A stretch of DNA of 64,000 nt, taken from Chitinophaga arvensicola (lineage in GTDB: Bacteria; Bacteroidota; Bacteroidia; Chitinophagales; Chitinophagaceae). The position numbers and the translations under genes were made by a program. Every line of letters begins with the position of its first letter. Within the stretch, counting starts at the first letter, position 1. The stretch spans positions 434,001-498,000 of the forward strand of contig NZ_FOJG01000001.1 of assembly GCF_900110835.1 (NCBI RefSeq), in the 5' to 3' direction. This document shows positions 26,457-35,679 of this stretch, one piece after another. The notes beneath the pieces were generated by a model. It was not told the origin of the DNA and searched no databases. It saw nothing but the letters and a program-made list of their open reading frames with translations.

Positions 26457-27315
26457 TGACGATCTCCCCTCCATTGGGATGCAGAATCTGACCGGTGAGA
26501 TAACTGGCCTCGTCGCTGGCAAGGAATACGTAACAGGGCGCCACTTCCACTGGCTGGCCGGCACGTTTCAGCGGCACATCAGTCCCGAATTTGGCTACTT
26601 CTTCCGGGGTAAAGGTAGCGGGGATCAGTGGCGTCCAGATGGGCCCGGGCGCTACGCCATTTACACGGATACCTTTATCGGACAGGGAAGCAGATAAAGA
26701 TCTGACGAAGGAGACGATGGCGCCTTTTGTGGCGCTATAGTCGATCAGGTGGCTGCTACCGCGGTATGCTGTAACAGATGTGGTGCAGATGATACTGCCT
26801 CCTTCGGAGAAATGCGGGAGGGCGGCCTTGGTGAGGTAAAAGTGTGGATAGATATTGGTTTCAAAGGTTTTCTGCAACTGTGCAGCACTGATATCCTCGA
26901 TTCCTTTCTGCGGGTATTGTACCGCTGCATTATTGACCAGTATATCTATCTTACCAAATTTCTTAATTACTTTCTTTATAATATCATTACAATGCTTCTC
27001 ATTACTGATATCGCCGGCAATCAGCATACACCCGCGGCCGGCGAGGGTAATATGCTCGCAGGTGGTTTCAGCGTCTGTATGCTCATTAAAATAGGCAATG
27101 GCTACATCGGCGCCTTCTTTGGCAAATGCTACAGCAACTGCCCGGCCTATGCCGCTGTCGCCGCCGGTAATGAGGGCTACTTTATCGAGCAGTTTACCTT
27201 TTCTGGCACTGCTCCTTTCAAACACCGGGGAGGGGTTCATATCTTCTTCCAGCCCGGGTTGAACGGCTTGTTTCCGTGCGGGTCTTACGGTTTTTTTGGG
27301 ATTTGTTTTTTGCAT
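26449..27315 (-). CDS. SDR oxidoreductase of the general-stress (YdaD/YhdF-like) group
   Basis: A 288-residue short-chain dehydrogenase with a basic N-terminal extension (~40 residues) typical of the stress-linked subgroup. Seen: ALITGGDSGIGRAVAVAFA, NNAAVQYPQKGIEDIS, catalytic Tyr/Lys in YSATKGAIVSF, and GPIWTPLIPATF and LHPNGGEIVNG at the C-terminus. Substrate unknown; Bacillus members are general-stress proteins. It is upstream of and overlapping topoisomerase IB by 8 nt, so co-transcribed with it. A strong terminator separates it from the ferritin-like gene. Confidence 0.88.
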   Translation of the reverse strand: MQKTNPKKTVRPARKQAVQPGLEEDMNPSPVFERSSARKGKLLDKVALITGGDSGIGRAVAVAFAKEGADVAIAYFNEHTDAETTCEHITLAGRGCMLIAGDISNEKHCNDIIKKVIKKFGKIDILVNNAAVQYPQKGIEDISAAQLQKTFETNIYPHFYLTKAALPHFSEGGSIICTTSVTAYRGSSHLIDYSATKGAIVSFVRSLSASLSDKGIRVNGVAPGPIWTPLIPATFTPEEVAKFGTDVPLKRAGQPVEVAPCYVFLASDEASYLTGQILHPNGGEIVNG

Positions 27316-27326
27316 AAGATCTGATT

Positions 27327-27353
27327 AAAAAAAGTCCCTGTGCACACAGGGAC
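27327..27353 (-). terminator. Terminator of YciE/YciF-like gene
   Basis: On the minus strand GTCCCTGTG / CACAGGGAC (27334-27353) is followed by T7 (27327-27333). It lies between the ferritin-like gene and the SDR start, so those are separate units or linked by read-through. Confidence 0.85.
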
Positions 27354-27397
27354 CCTTGCAGTTTTTCATTTAACAATTATACAAAACCAACCTTCAC

Positions 27398-27952
27398 CTA
27401 CTCGGCTGCAGCTTCCTCATTAACAGTAGATTCAGCTACTTCTGTGAGTAAGCTGTCGGCATTCTTTTCTTCATTTAAAGTTTGCTCCAGTAATTTTGCT
27501 ACTTCATTATGGCCCATTACATTGGCTAGCGTGCGTAAACTGCCATAGGCGGATATCTCGTAGTGCTCAATTTTCTGGGAGGCAATGATAATACCGGCGT
27601 CTCTTACGGCGGTATCGGCATCTGTATCTGCTACTACTTCCTGACCTTCTGCAATCAGCCCTTCCATGGCTTCACATTTTTTCGCCTGCGGTTTTTTGCC
27701 GAGTAATTCAAATACCTGTTCCAGTCTGGATACATGGCCTTTTGTTTCTTCCAGGTGATTACCGATACAGGTACTCAACTCGTCCGATGTGGCAGCCTTC
27801 TGCATTTTAGGCAGGGCCTTCACCAGGTTTTTTTCTGCCCAATAGATGTCCTTTAATTCTTCCATAAACAGTTCATGGAATTTGGAGTTGGCCATCTTCT
27901 CGCTGCCGGCTTTTTTTGTTGTGCCGTTGGTGGCTGATTTAGTGGTAGGCAT
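27398..27952 (-). CDS. YciE/YciF (DUF892) ferritin-like stress protein
   Basis: A 184-residue four-helix-bundle protein. After a ~20-residue basic leader comes KFHELFMEELKDIYWAEKNLVKALPKMQKAA, given here in adjoining pieces, then HLEETKGHVSRLEQVFELLG and SQKIEHYEISAYGSLRTLA, which carry the Glu/His residues expected for a di-iron site. Family members are induced by osmotic or oxidative stress; catalysis is not established. It sits in the NHEJ/topoisomerase stress block and is followed by its own terminator. Confidence 0.9.
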   Translation of the reverse strand: MPTTKSATNGTTKKAGSEKMANSKFHELFMEELKDIYWAEKNLVKALPKMQKAATSDELSTCIGNHLEETKGHVSRLEQVFELLGKKPQAKKCEAMEGLIAEGQEVVADTDADTAVRDAGIIIASQKIEHYEISAYGSLRTLANVMGHNEVAKLLEQTLNEEKNADSLLTEVAESTVNEEAAAE

Positions 27953-27983
27953 GATAACAGTAATTTTTTAGATGAAAGAATGG

Positions 27984-28211
27984 TTAAAGCTTTTCGGGTG
28001 ATTGTCTTTTAAAGGCTTCTTCTTTTTCCTGTATAGCCTGCGGATCCGCAGGTGTATGAGGCGTGTCCCTGTCCGGAATCTCCTGTGGAATGGGTTCAAC
28101 TTCCGGTTTATTTGGAGGGGGTTGAACCGGTGTTGGCGGCTCTTTTCCAGGCTGTTGTTTATCAGGAGTAGGATCTGGGGCAGGCTGTTGATTTCTATCT
28201 GGATTATTCAT
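27984..28211 (-). CDS. Proline-rich 75-residue protein, function unknown
   Basis: A short hydrophilic protein with no signal peptide or membrane segment: about a quarter of residues are Pro, with many Glu, Gln and Asp, ending EKEEAFKRQSPEKL. Such a composition implies intrinsic disorder. It lies 31 nt upstream of the ferritin-like gene on the same strand, so is probably co-transcribed. Similar small Pro-rich proteins accompany stress clusters in Chitinophagaceae as far as I recall. The coding call rests on operon position and composition only. Confidence 0.55.
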   Translation of the reverse strand: MNNPDRNQQPAPDPTPDKQQPGKEPPTPVQPPPNKPEVEPIPQEIPDRDTPHTPADPQAIQEKEEAFKRQSPEKL

Positions 28212-28518
28212 AACTCACAATTTTTATTATTGGTAAAGAACTATTGTTAGTTATCCAAAGTTCATTCCACGAGTGAAGCAGCGAGCATTTGTTGCACACC
28301 ACATCTCCCGAAACCTAATACAGAAAACAGTTACAGGAATTTTCTATCTCAGCAGTAAGTTGTAGCGTGCCTCTTCCGGAAGCCTTGTAGAATTATACGT
28401 CATACTGTGGAATATGTTGCTCAGAAAGCCCTTACCGGAAAAAAAGCAAATTTTTAATCCTAAAATTTCAGACATAAATAGTAACTTGAAATGCTTACAC
28501 AACTTCCCATACATACAG
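28212..28518. other. Divergent intergenic region before CHASE3 kinase
   Basis: A 307-nt region between the minus-strand stress genes and the plus-strand kinase gene. It is AT-rich near both ends. No exact TAnnTTTG element with a matching -33 box, RNA gene or repeat was found. The open frame that begins at 28414 is judged to be non-coding upstream of 28519. Confidence 0.4.
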
Positions 28519-29958
28519 ATGCATTTTTCAGTACACAAAAAAATAAGACTCGGTTTTTTCATTGCATTTACGGTGATCGTCGCAGCATCGGTATTCTCTT
28601 ACCTGGTTGCTAAAAACCTGCTGGACAATGCCGGCAGGCTGAATCACGCCATTGAGGTTTCTAAAAGACTGGAGGTAATTACCCGTCAACTGAAGGAGGC
28701 CGAAGCCGCCGTCAGGGGGTATGCGTTGACAAACGACTCTTCTTTTCTTGATCCCAGCATGCAGGTACGCAGTAACAGAATTGAACGGGAATACCTGTTA
28801 TTACGGAAAATAACCGCCGAAAGCCCCAGGCAGCAAAAACATCTTGATACCCTTCGTGAACTGCTGGCCGTTAAGTACCAGCAGTTACAACTGGGAGCAG
28901 AGAGCGCCACCCGGTTAAAGCAGCTCTCTAATGTTAAGGAGGGAGAAAAGTCGATGGACCTTATTGATAATAAGGTGCGGGATATGTTAAAGATTGAGGA
29001 AACCCTGGTACAGGAAAAATCGGAACTGTTTCATTTCTTCGCGGTGATGTGGGTGCCGATGATCTTCATTTCTTCACTGGTGGCTATTCTGATAGGCATT
29101 TATTCCTATATTACCTTAACCAGGGAATTCAAACTGCAGTTACATATAGAAAGCCGGATGAAATCCTATCAGCGTGATCTGCAACAGAATATCTCCCTGT
29201 TGAATAAAACCAACCAGGAGCTGGAACAGTTTGCCTATGTAGCCTCCCATGACCTGCAGGAGCCATTAAGAAAGATTTCAACTTTCAGCGACCGGCTGCA
29301 AATGAAATATAAGGACCAGCTGCCTCCGGATGCCACACAGCTGATCGACCGTATGGTGTCGGCCGTATCCAGGATGCGGGTGCTTATCAACGATCTGCTT
29401 ATTTTTTCCAGGGCAGGCCGGCTTACCCCTGAAAGTATTACCCCGGTAGATATGAACAAGCTGCTGACGGAAGTACTGAGCGACCTGGAAGTAACACTGG
29501 AAGAAAAAAATGTACAGATTAAATATGATCAGCTACCAGTGATAGAAGGCAGTGATACTTCTTTCCATCAGCTGTTTCAGAACCTGCTGGCCAATTCTAT
29601 CAAATTTGCCAGCCCGGACAGGCGCCTGGAAATTAATATTCACCACCAGTTAATGCTGGGAAAAGAACTGGGGGTAACCAAAGAAAGCCGGTGGAATGAT
29701 ACCTATTGCCGTATCAGCCTGGATGACAATGGGATCGGTTTTGAACAAACGTATGCCGATCGCATCTTCCTGATTTTCCAGCGATTACATGGCATCAGCG
29801 AGTATTCCGGCACCGGGATAGGACTGGCGATTTGTAAAAAGATCGTAGACAGCCACAATGGCTTTATCCAGGCTTATGGAGAGCCGGGTAAAGGCGCTAC
29901 CTTTGTGATCATTCTGCCGTTAAAACAACGCCCCCGGATGGATGCACTTACAGATTAA
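28519..29958 (+). CDS. CHASE3-domain sensor histidine kinase
   Basis: A ~479-residue membrane kinase. TM1 (~12-32, LGFFIAFTVIVAASVFSYLV), a periplasmic CHASE3 helical sensor (~35-165, with EAEAAVRGYALTNDSSFL, the family hallmark), TM2 (~175-200), a short coiled coil, then HisKA with FAYVASHDLQEPLRKISTF and a HATPase with FQNLLANSIKFA, DDNGIGF and GTGIGLAICKKIV. The frame begins 35 codons earlier at 28414, but ATG 28519 (MHFSVHKKIRLGFF) directly precedes TM1. It is followed 61 nt later by a REC-PAS kinase; the two probably work together. Confidence 0.92.
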   Translation: MHFSVHKKIRLGFFIAFTVIVAASVFSYLVAKNLLDNAGRLNHAIEVSKRLEVITRQLKEAEAAVRGYALTNDSSFLDPSMQVRSNRIEREYLLLRKITAESPRQQKHLDTLRELLAVKYQQLQLGAESATRLKQLSNVKEGEKSMDLIDNKVRDMLKIEETLVQEKSELFHFFAVMWVPMIFISSLVAILIGIYSYITLTREFKLQLHIESRMKSYQRDLQQNISLLNKTNQELEQFAYVASHDLQEPLRKISTFSDRLQMKYKDQLPPDATQLIDRMVSAVSRMRVLINDLLIFSRAGRLTPESITPVDMNKLLTEVLSDLEVTLEEKNVQIKYDQLPVIEGSDTSFHQLFQNLLANSIKFASPDRRLEINIHHQLMLGKELGVTKESRWNDTYCRISLDDNGIGFEQTYADRIFLIFQRLHGISEYSGTGIGLAICKKIVDSHNGFIQAYGEPGKGATFVIILPLKQRPRMDALTD

Positions 29959-29989
29959 GAAAAGGCTAGCACCTTTATTGCTGTGAATT

Positions 29990-29997
29990 TATTTTTG
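29990..29997 (+). promoter_or_regulatory. -7 element upstream of REC-PAS kinase
   Basis: TATTTTTG, 22 nt before the start codon at 30020; may give the second kinase its own promoter. Confidence 0.4.
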
Positions 29998-30019
29998 CCA
30001 AAACTTCCAATCTTTTGCG

Positions 30020-31462
30020 ATGAGTGAGCGCCCGATACACATTTTAATGATAGATGATGACGAAGATGATTTCTTTCTCGTAACAGAATTGCTGCATGAT
30101 ATATCACCGGGGCAATATGTACTGGAATGGGCATCTACCTATCAGAAAGGAATGGCGGCTATTGAAAACAATACGCATGATGTATTCCTGGTAGATTACC
30201 GCCTCGGTCCCAATACGGGGATCGATATCCTGCACCGGCTCCATAAACTGCGTCATCAGCCACCGGTAATCATGCTTACCGGTAAAGGCGATTATAATAT
30301 TGACCGCGAAGCCATGCAGGCCGGCGCTTACGATTACCTGGTAAAAGGCGAAATGACTGCCGATCTGCTGGAAAGGTCGATCCGCTACGCCCTGGATGAA
30401 TACAATCACCGCCGGTCTATCGAGGAAAGCGAGAAAAAATATTATGGCATCTTCGAAAAAGCACACGACCTGATCGTGCTGGCCGATTGCGACAGGAATA
30501 TCATTGACGCCAATCCTGCTGCACTCAGGATATTACGATACGACCGGGAACAGATTCTACGGTTGCATCTTCGTGATCTTTTTATCTCCAGGGAACAAAG
30601 TGAAAACTTCCTCGATAATATTTGTAATAATGGCATTGCCAATACAGAAGAATACGATTTCAAAACGGCTGACAATAAAAAACTGGTCGTTCTCATTAAT
30701 GCGGTAATGCTGGATGAAGCATCCCAGATTTTCCTTTGTGTAATCCAGGATATTACCGATAAGAAAAGAGAAGAACAGGAGAAACAACACCAGGAAAAAT
30801 TCGTGATCACCGGACGTATTGCCAGGGTCATTGCCCATGAAGTAAGAAATCCGCTTACGAATATTTTACTGGCAGTAAGTCAGTTTAAAGAAGAAGAGGA
30901 AGTGGTGGCAAATGAAGATACACTGCTATACACAGATATCATAGAGCGGAACTGTACGCGCATTAACCAGTTGATCACCGAGTTGCTGCACAGCACCCGC
31001 ATGATTGAACTGCATATGTCGCCACAAGGGATCAACGACCTGATAGAAAAGGCGTTGGTATTGTCGCAGGACCGGCTGCAACTCAATGAAATCAAGGTAG
31101 AACGGACCCTTGTATCGCCGGATGTCATGATCAATGCCGACGAAGAAAAAGTAGTGATTGCTTTTCTGAATATTATTATCAATGCGATAGAAGCAATGGT
31201 GCCAGGTAAAGGCGTGCTTACCATCACCACAGAACGCCAGCTGGATAAAGTAAAATTAATGATCCGCGACAATGGCTCCGGTATTCCGGAAGAGAAGCTG
31301 GCGAGATTGTTTGATCCTTTCTATACGAGTAAAGCCAAAGGAACCGGTCTTGGGTTAACCAGCACACAAAATATACTATTAAATCACAAAGGAACGATAC
31401 ATGTGGACAGTGAGCAGGGAAAGGGGTCGATCTTTACGATTGCCATGCCTGTAAGCTCATGA
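30020..31462 (+). CDS. Hybrid REC-PAS-histidine kinase
   Basis: A 480-residue soluble kinase with an N-terminal receiver (1-125; MIDDDEDDF, phospho-Asp in VFLVDYRLGPNTG, MLTGKGD, DYLVKGEM), a PAS domain (~135-255; FEKAHDLIVLADCDRNIIDANPA read in parts), HisKA with ARVIAHEVRNPLTNILLA (~285) and HATPase with IIINAIEAMV, RDNGSGIPEE and GLGLTSTQNIL. The receiver at the N-terminus means it is likely the target of another kinase, such as the CHASE3 protein encoded just upstream. The NtrB-like HEVRNPL motif suggests it feeds the NtrC-type regulator encoded convergently at 31525 (inference). Confidence 0.92.
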   Translation: MSERPIHILMIDDDEDDFFLVTELLHDISPGQYVLEWASTYQKGMAAIENNTHDVFLVDYRLGPNTGIDILHRLHKLRHQPPVIMLTGKGDYNIDREAMQAGAYDYLVKGEMTADLLERSIRYALDEYNHRRSIEESEKKYYGIFEKAHDLIVLADCDRNIIDANPAALRILRYDREQILRLHLRDLFISREQSENFLDNICNNGIANTEEYDFKTADNKKLVVLINAVMLDEASQIFLCVIQDITDKKREEQEKQHQEKFVITGRIARVIAHEVRNPLTNILLAVSQFKEEEEVVANEDTLLYTDIIERNCTRINQLITELLHSTRMIELHMSPQGINDLIEKALVLSQDRLQLNEIKVERTLVSPDVMINADEEKVVIAFLNIIINAIEAMVPGKGVLTITTERQLDKVKLMIRDNGSGIPEEKLARLFDPFYTSKAKGTGLGLTSTQNILLNHKGTIHVDSEQGKGSIFTIAMPVSS

Positions 31463-31471
31463 CATAAAAAA

Positions 31472-31503
31472 ATTTACCTGGTGACGGGTGTCACCAGGTA
31501 AAT
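31472..31503 (-). terminator. Terminator between REC-PAS kinase and NtrC-type gene
   Basis: A perfect 14-bp stem (ATTTACCTGGTGAC and its complement, loop GGGT). The T-run lies on the minus-strand exit side, so it terminates the regulator gene; on the plus strand it can still act as a 3' hairpin. Confidence 0.8.
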
Positions 31504-31524
31504 CAAATCACTGCTCTCAATAAT

Positions 31525-32958
31525 TTAGTAATTTATATTCAGCAACCTTAACTTATTGTATAAGGTTTTACGATCGATATTGAGTACCTGCGCTGCTTTT
31601 GTTTTATTGTACTTCACTTCTTTCAGCACATTGATAATCTTGTTGTATTCCGCCTGCAGGGCAACGGTTTTCAGGTCGTTGTCGTTAGACATCATGGCCA
31701 GTTCACCGGAGATATGTACTTCTTCCGGCAGCTGATTAAATGATTCTTTCATTTCCAATGGCAATGCAATCATGGTAATATCTTCCATTTCAGGTGTCAG
31801 CAGACAAGCCCTTCTGATCACGTTTTTCAGTTCACGGATATTACCAGGCCAGCTGTATTGCTGGAAGCAATCCCACACTTCGGAAGATATCTTTCCACAG
31901 GATTTATCGAGTTCGCGTTCCACCTGGTTTACAAAGGCGGTAGTGAACAATGGCAAATCTTCGCGGCGTTCCCTTAATGGTGGGATATAGATGGTAAATT
32001 CATTCAGACGATGGAAGAGATCTTCTCTGAATTTGCCGCGCTGTACGGATTCAGAGAGCTTTTCATTGGAAGCAACGATGATGCGTACATCAATCGGAAT
32101 TTCTTTCAGGCTACCTACGCGGCGGATTACTTTTTCCTGTAAAACGCGGAGTAAAGCTACCTGTATATCATAAGACAGATTGGAAATTTCATCCAGGAAA
32201 AGGGTACCACCCTGGGCCTGTTCGAAAGCGCCAATCTTGGTATTGATAGCACCGGTGAAGGAGCCTTTTTCGTGACCAAACAGCTCACTGGCGGCGAGTT
32301 CCTTGGAAAGACTACCACAGTCGAGCGCCACAAACGGCTGTTGATTTCTTTTGCTGTGATGGTGAATCAGATGGGCAACAGATTCTTTACCGGTTCCGGT
32401 TTCACCAAAGATGATGACGCTGTAATCAGTAGGCGCTACCAGTTTAATCTGGCGGATTAATTCTTTTGCGCCTTCACTTTCACCATATACGTATTTATTA
32501 TTTTTATCGTCCTGGTTGCGCGATAACAATGTTTCTCTTACTTCAGGTTCACTGCCTGATTCCACGGGTCTGGAAGCCCTTCTCTCCTGCTCTGCATCTT
32601 TGTGCGCAAATGCTTTGTGTACGAGGTTGAGGATCTCGTCCGGGTACAAAGGTTTGGAAAGATAATCGTAAGCGCCATTTTTCACCATTTCTACGGCTAC
32701 TCTTACATCGGTATAGCCGGTAATAATAATTACAATGGTGGCAGGATTAATCTGGTGAATATCCTGCAGCAACTGTGCGCCATCCGTGTCTTTCAGTCTA
32801 TAGTCACATAATACCAGGTCATAAGTTTTTTCTTTCATCATTTTCAATGCAGCGTTACCAGTCATGGTGGTATCTACATCAAAACCATGTTTACCGAGGA
32901 ATTTGCTCAGAAGCGTACAGATGTTAATTTCGTCGTCTATGATTAGAATATTTTTCAT
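31525..32958 (-). CDS. Sigma-54-dependent response regulator (NtrC family), GSFTGA variant
   Basis: A 477-residue enhancer-binding protein. Receiver (1-120): IIDDEIN, phospho-Asp in LVLCDYRLKDTDG, IIITGYTD, YLSKPLYP. AAA+ domain (~165-400): Walker A GETGTGKES, then HEKGSFTGAINTK, where the usual GAFTGA sigma-54 loop has Ser at position 2, and Walker B GTLFLDEISNL. Fis-type HTH at the end: NKTKAAQVLNIDRKTLYNKL. Ser at that loop position occurs in functional activators. Convergent with the REC-PAS kinase; 71 nt downstream of the lone receiver gene. Confidence 0.94.
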   Translation of the reverse strand: MKNILIIDDEINICTLLSKFLGKHGFDVDTTMTGNAALKMMKEKTYDLVLCDYRLKDTDGAQLLQDIHQINPATIVIIITGYTDVRVAVEMVKNGAYDYLSKPLYPDEILNLVHKAFAHKDAEQERRASRPVESGSEPEVRETLLSRNQDDKNNKYVYGESEGAKELIRQIKLVAPTDYSVIIFGETGTGKESVAHLIHHHSKRNQQPFVALDCGSLSKELAASELFGHEKGSFTGAINTKIGAFEQAQGGTLFLDEISNLSYDIQVALLRVLQEKVIRRVGSLKEIPIDVRIIVASNEKLSESVQRGKFREDLFHRLNEFTIYIPPLRERREDLPLFTTAFVNQVERELDKSCGKISSEVWDCFQQYSWPGNIRELKNVIRRACLLTPEMEDITMIALPLEMKESFNQLPEEVHISGELAMMSNDNDLKTVALQAEYNKIINVLKEVKYNKTKAAQVLNIDRKTLYNKLRLLNINY

Positions 32959-33029
32959 ACTTCTTTAATATGTGGTAATTGGCAAGAGATGGCTTATCAA
33001 AATTACAATTTATAACTAAGAGACGTTGG

Positions 33030-33398
33030 TCAGCTTTTTATTTTCATGCTATCGATCAATTCATCTACATTCTTGAGGCTGAATGGTTTAGCCAGAAAAA
33101 AAGCCGCTCCTGCCTTTAAGGCCGTTTGCTTTTCCAGCGCATTATCGTATGCACTGATGGTAATTACCGGTAAGGTGGGACAACGTTCCTTTATTACCGG
33201 TAATGCTTCCAGGCCGGAGCCGTCTGGCAGGTGTATGTCCAGGAAAAGGAGATCAGGTTGATGTTTAAAGATCGCCTTCATTCCTTCTCCCAATTCATGA
33301 ACGTATTTTACTTCAAATCCGTGACGGACCAGTGTAAGTTGCAGTAACCTGCATATATCCGGTTCATCATCTATGATCAGAATACTGGGATATTTCAT
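33030..33398 (-). CDS. Single-domain response regulator
   Basis: A 122-residue stand-alone receiver: ILIIDDEPDICRLL (acidic pair), phospho-Asp in LLFLDIHLPDGSG, ITISAYDNALE and the conserved Lys in FFLAKPFSL. No output domain, so it acts by protein contact or phosphotransfer. The frame extends to 33458 within the glycosyltransferase gene, but ATG 33398 (MKYPSILIIDDEP) is the sensible start, 7 nt after the glycosyltransferase stop. Tight coupling suggests it regulates the glycosyltransferase or its product (inference). Confidence 0.9.
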   Translation of the reverse strand: MKYPSILIIDDEPDICRLLQLTLVRHGFEVKYVHELGEGMKAIFKHQPDLLFLDIHLPDGSGLEALPVIKERCPTLPVITISAYDNALEKQTALKAGAAFFLAKPFSLKNVDELIDSMKIKS

Positions 33399-33405
33399 GT
33401 CTTTT

Positions 33406-35679
33406 TCAGTTGAAGCCAAGTCGGACTGGTTCCAGGCTATTTTGTTTCGGTGTAACATACTTGTGTTTATTCCATTGTTCCATTAATAGTCTGGCAATCA
33501 GGTAACATACAGTCGATTCAGCCCCCTGGTTCTGGTTAATATTATTTTTTTCCAGGCCATCGTAGCAACCGTAAGTTAATGGATTATAAACAAGCTGTTT
33601 CAGGTGATTATTTCCTAAATACCAACTGAATGCCAAACGCATCTTTTCCAGGTATGAATTATTTTTTGTGGTGTTGTAGAACGTATTCAATGCCAGCATG
33701 GTATAAGCCACTTCTATGGATTGTTCGCCGCCATCTTCCGATTGCTGCGTGGTATGTCTGTGGTACCATGTTTTATTACTGATCACTTTCATATGACTGT
33801 CGGTGAACGTTTTGCTACAAAGAAACGCCAGTGTATTTTCTGCGGTAGTGCGGTAAGCAGGTGTACCAGTTACCTGGTATGCCATCATCATGGCTTCCGG
33901 CAGTACGGCATTACCATAAGTCAGGTAAGATTCATACCAATGCCAGGTATCATCTGCTTCCTGTTTGTAATGGTCATACAATTTTGCGGCCAGACGTTGC
34001 AATATCTCTGCTGCTTTTCCTCCTGGTTTGTAACTGAGGAAGTAGAACAGTCCTTTGATGGTAAATGCCATCGCTCTGGGGGAATTCAGTGATTCCATCC
34101 AGTTGAAGCACTGGCGGAACATGGACAATACTTCCTGTACAGCGTCAAAGGGGAGGTTTCTGTGGGAGGCGAGTGTATAGCCTAACGCCCATACGGCGCG
34201 GCCATTGGCGTCTTCCAGGTTTACCTCATCATTCATTTTATTGAAGGCTCCATCGATATCCACATAGTTGAGGAATTTGCCGGAAGGTTTCTGGCAGTAG
34301 CCGATGAAGTTGATGTATTTGCGGGCCAGTGAATTAACGAAGCTACTTGATTTCAATTCGGCGCTGTACATGCAGGTAGCAATGAGTGCTCTGGCATTGT
34401 CGTCCAGAGTATATCCGAATGCGGGATCCGGTATATCGTGTTTGGAGAACTGCAGCATACCAAATTCGTCGGTCATACGATCTATATGATCCAGGTATGG
34501 TGGTGGCAGATTAGGCAGTATCCTGTCTTCTGCCAGCGCATCGCTGATCACGCTCATATGTGCGATGGCCACGTTTTCCCAGATGGAGCTGCGTGTTTTT
34601 TCGATAGCCAGCTGGCTCATCTGTCCGCGCAGTTCCGGATCGCTGAGCAGGCGGATGGCATTTTCGGCCAGTTGATCCGGATTGTTGAAATCTATCAGGC
34701 AACCGGCACCGTCTTCCAGCATTTCGCGTGCCTGCACGAAGGAAGTGGAGATGACAGCACAACCTGCGCTCATGGCATATACGAAAGTTCCGCTTACCGC
34801 CTGATGTGGATCTTTGGAAGTAAAGAGGTAGATATCTGTCAATGATAAATAATCCAGTAATGTTCTCAGGGACAGGTAGTTGTTTACAAACCGCACGTTA
34901 TTCTCCAGTCCCAGTTCTCTTACGAGTTGTTCGAGCGACTCCCGGTATTTCTCTCCTTCCCTGGAATATACTACCGGGTGGGTTTTTCCCAGTACCAGGT
35001 AGATAGCGTCCGGATATTGTTTTACAATATCTTTCATGGCTTTGATGCCGGTTTCGACGCCTTTATTTTCGCTGAGGAGGCCGAAGGTGCTGAGTACCAT
35101 TCTTCCTTCCACATTATATTGTTTTTTCAGAGCAGGTACATCTTCCACGATATGCGCATGTGTGCCATGTGGTATATGTACAATTTTTTCTGCTGGTACG
35201 CGGTATACGTTGGTCAGTAATTCAGCAGATGAGCGGGTCATGACAATCACTTTGGCTGCCAGTGCGCTGATCAGGCTTACAACCTTGGTACATTTAATAT
35301 CGGGGTAAGGTAATACGGTATGGAAACGAACAACAAAAGGTTTGTCCAGTAACGAGAGCATAGCCAGGAGGTTGTGACCATATTCGCCGCCATAGAGGCC
35401 GAATTCATGTTCAAAACAAACCAGGTCTATTTTATCATTCTCATTTATTTTCTGTGCGAAATCAATGCAATTGTCAATATCAAATGGATTTACCGAATAG
35501 GTAACTGGTGATTCTTTGATGTTGGCAGGTTTCCCTGATTCTTCCAGGGCAGCTATCTCTATGTTCAGATTACCGGCAAAATTCTTATTCATTGCGTTTA
35601 CCAGGTCCTGTGCAAAAGTAGCGATGCCGCACTCGCGGGGCGGATATGATGTAACAAAAAGCAAGGTTCTAATCTTCAT
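33406..35679 (-). CDS. GT4-family glycosyltransferase with C-terminal helical domain
   Basis: A 757-residue protein. Residues 1-370 are a GT-B glycosyltransferase: LFVTSYPPRECGIATFAQDL (nucleotide-sugar fold opening), CFEHEFGLYGGEYGHNL, HIPHGTHAHIV, STFGLLSENKGVETGIKAM and the donor-binding GTFVYAMSAGCAVISTSF in GT4 position. Residues ~380-740 form a second, His/Trp-rich domain (DDTWHWYESYLTYGNAVLPEAM, in parts) resembling an alpha/alpha-toroid as in glycoside-processing enzymes. Acceptor unknown; exopolysaccharide or surface glycan is likely. The gene is followed by a lone receiver gene. The 361-nt upstream region is rich in repeats. Confidence 0.88.
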   Translation of the reverse strand: MKIRTLLFVTSYPPRECGIATFAQDLVNAMNKNFAGNLNIEIAALEESGKPANIKESPVTYSVNPFDIDNCIDFAQKINENDKIDLVCFEHEFGLYGGEYGHNLLAMLSLLDKPFVVRFHTVLPYPDIKCTKVVSLISALAAKVIVMTRSSAELLTNVYRVPAEKIVHIPHGTHAHIVEDVPALKKQYNVEGRMVLSTFGLLSENKGVETGIKAMKDIVKQYPDAIYLVLGKTHPVVYSREGEKYRESLEQLVRELGLENNVRFVNNYLSLRTLLDYLSLTDIYLFTSKDPHQAVSGTFVYAMSAGCAVISTSFVQAREMLEDGAGCLIDFNNPDQLAENAIRLLSDPELRGQMSQLAIEKTRSSIWENVAIAHMSVISDALAEDRILPNLPPPYLDHIDRMTDEFGMLQFSKHDIPDPAFGYTLDDNARALIATCMYSAELKSSSFVNSLARKYINFIGYCQKPSGKFLNYVDIDGAFNKMNDEVNLEDANGRAVWALGYTLASHRNLPFDAVQEVLSMFRQCFNWMESLNSPRAMAFTIKGLFYFLSYKPGGKAAEILQRLAAKLYDHYKQEADDTWHWYESYLTYGNAVLPEAMMMAYQVTGTPAYRTTAENTLAFLCSKTFTDSHMKVISNKTWYHRHTTQQSEDGGEQSIEVAYTMLALNTFYNTTKNNSYLEKMRLAFSWYLGNNHLKQLVYNPLTYGCYDGLEKNNINQNQGAESTVCYLIARLLMEQWNKHKYVTPKQNSLEPVRLGFN

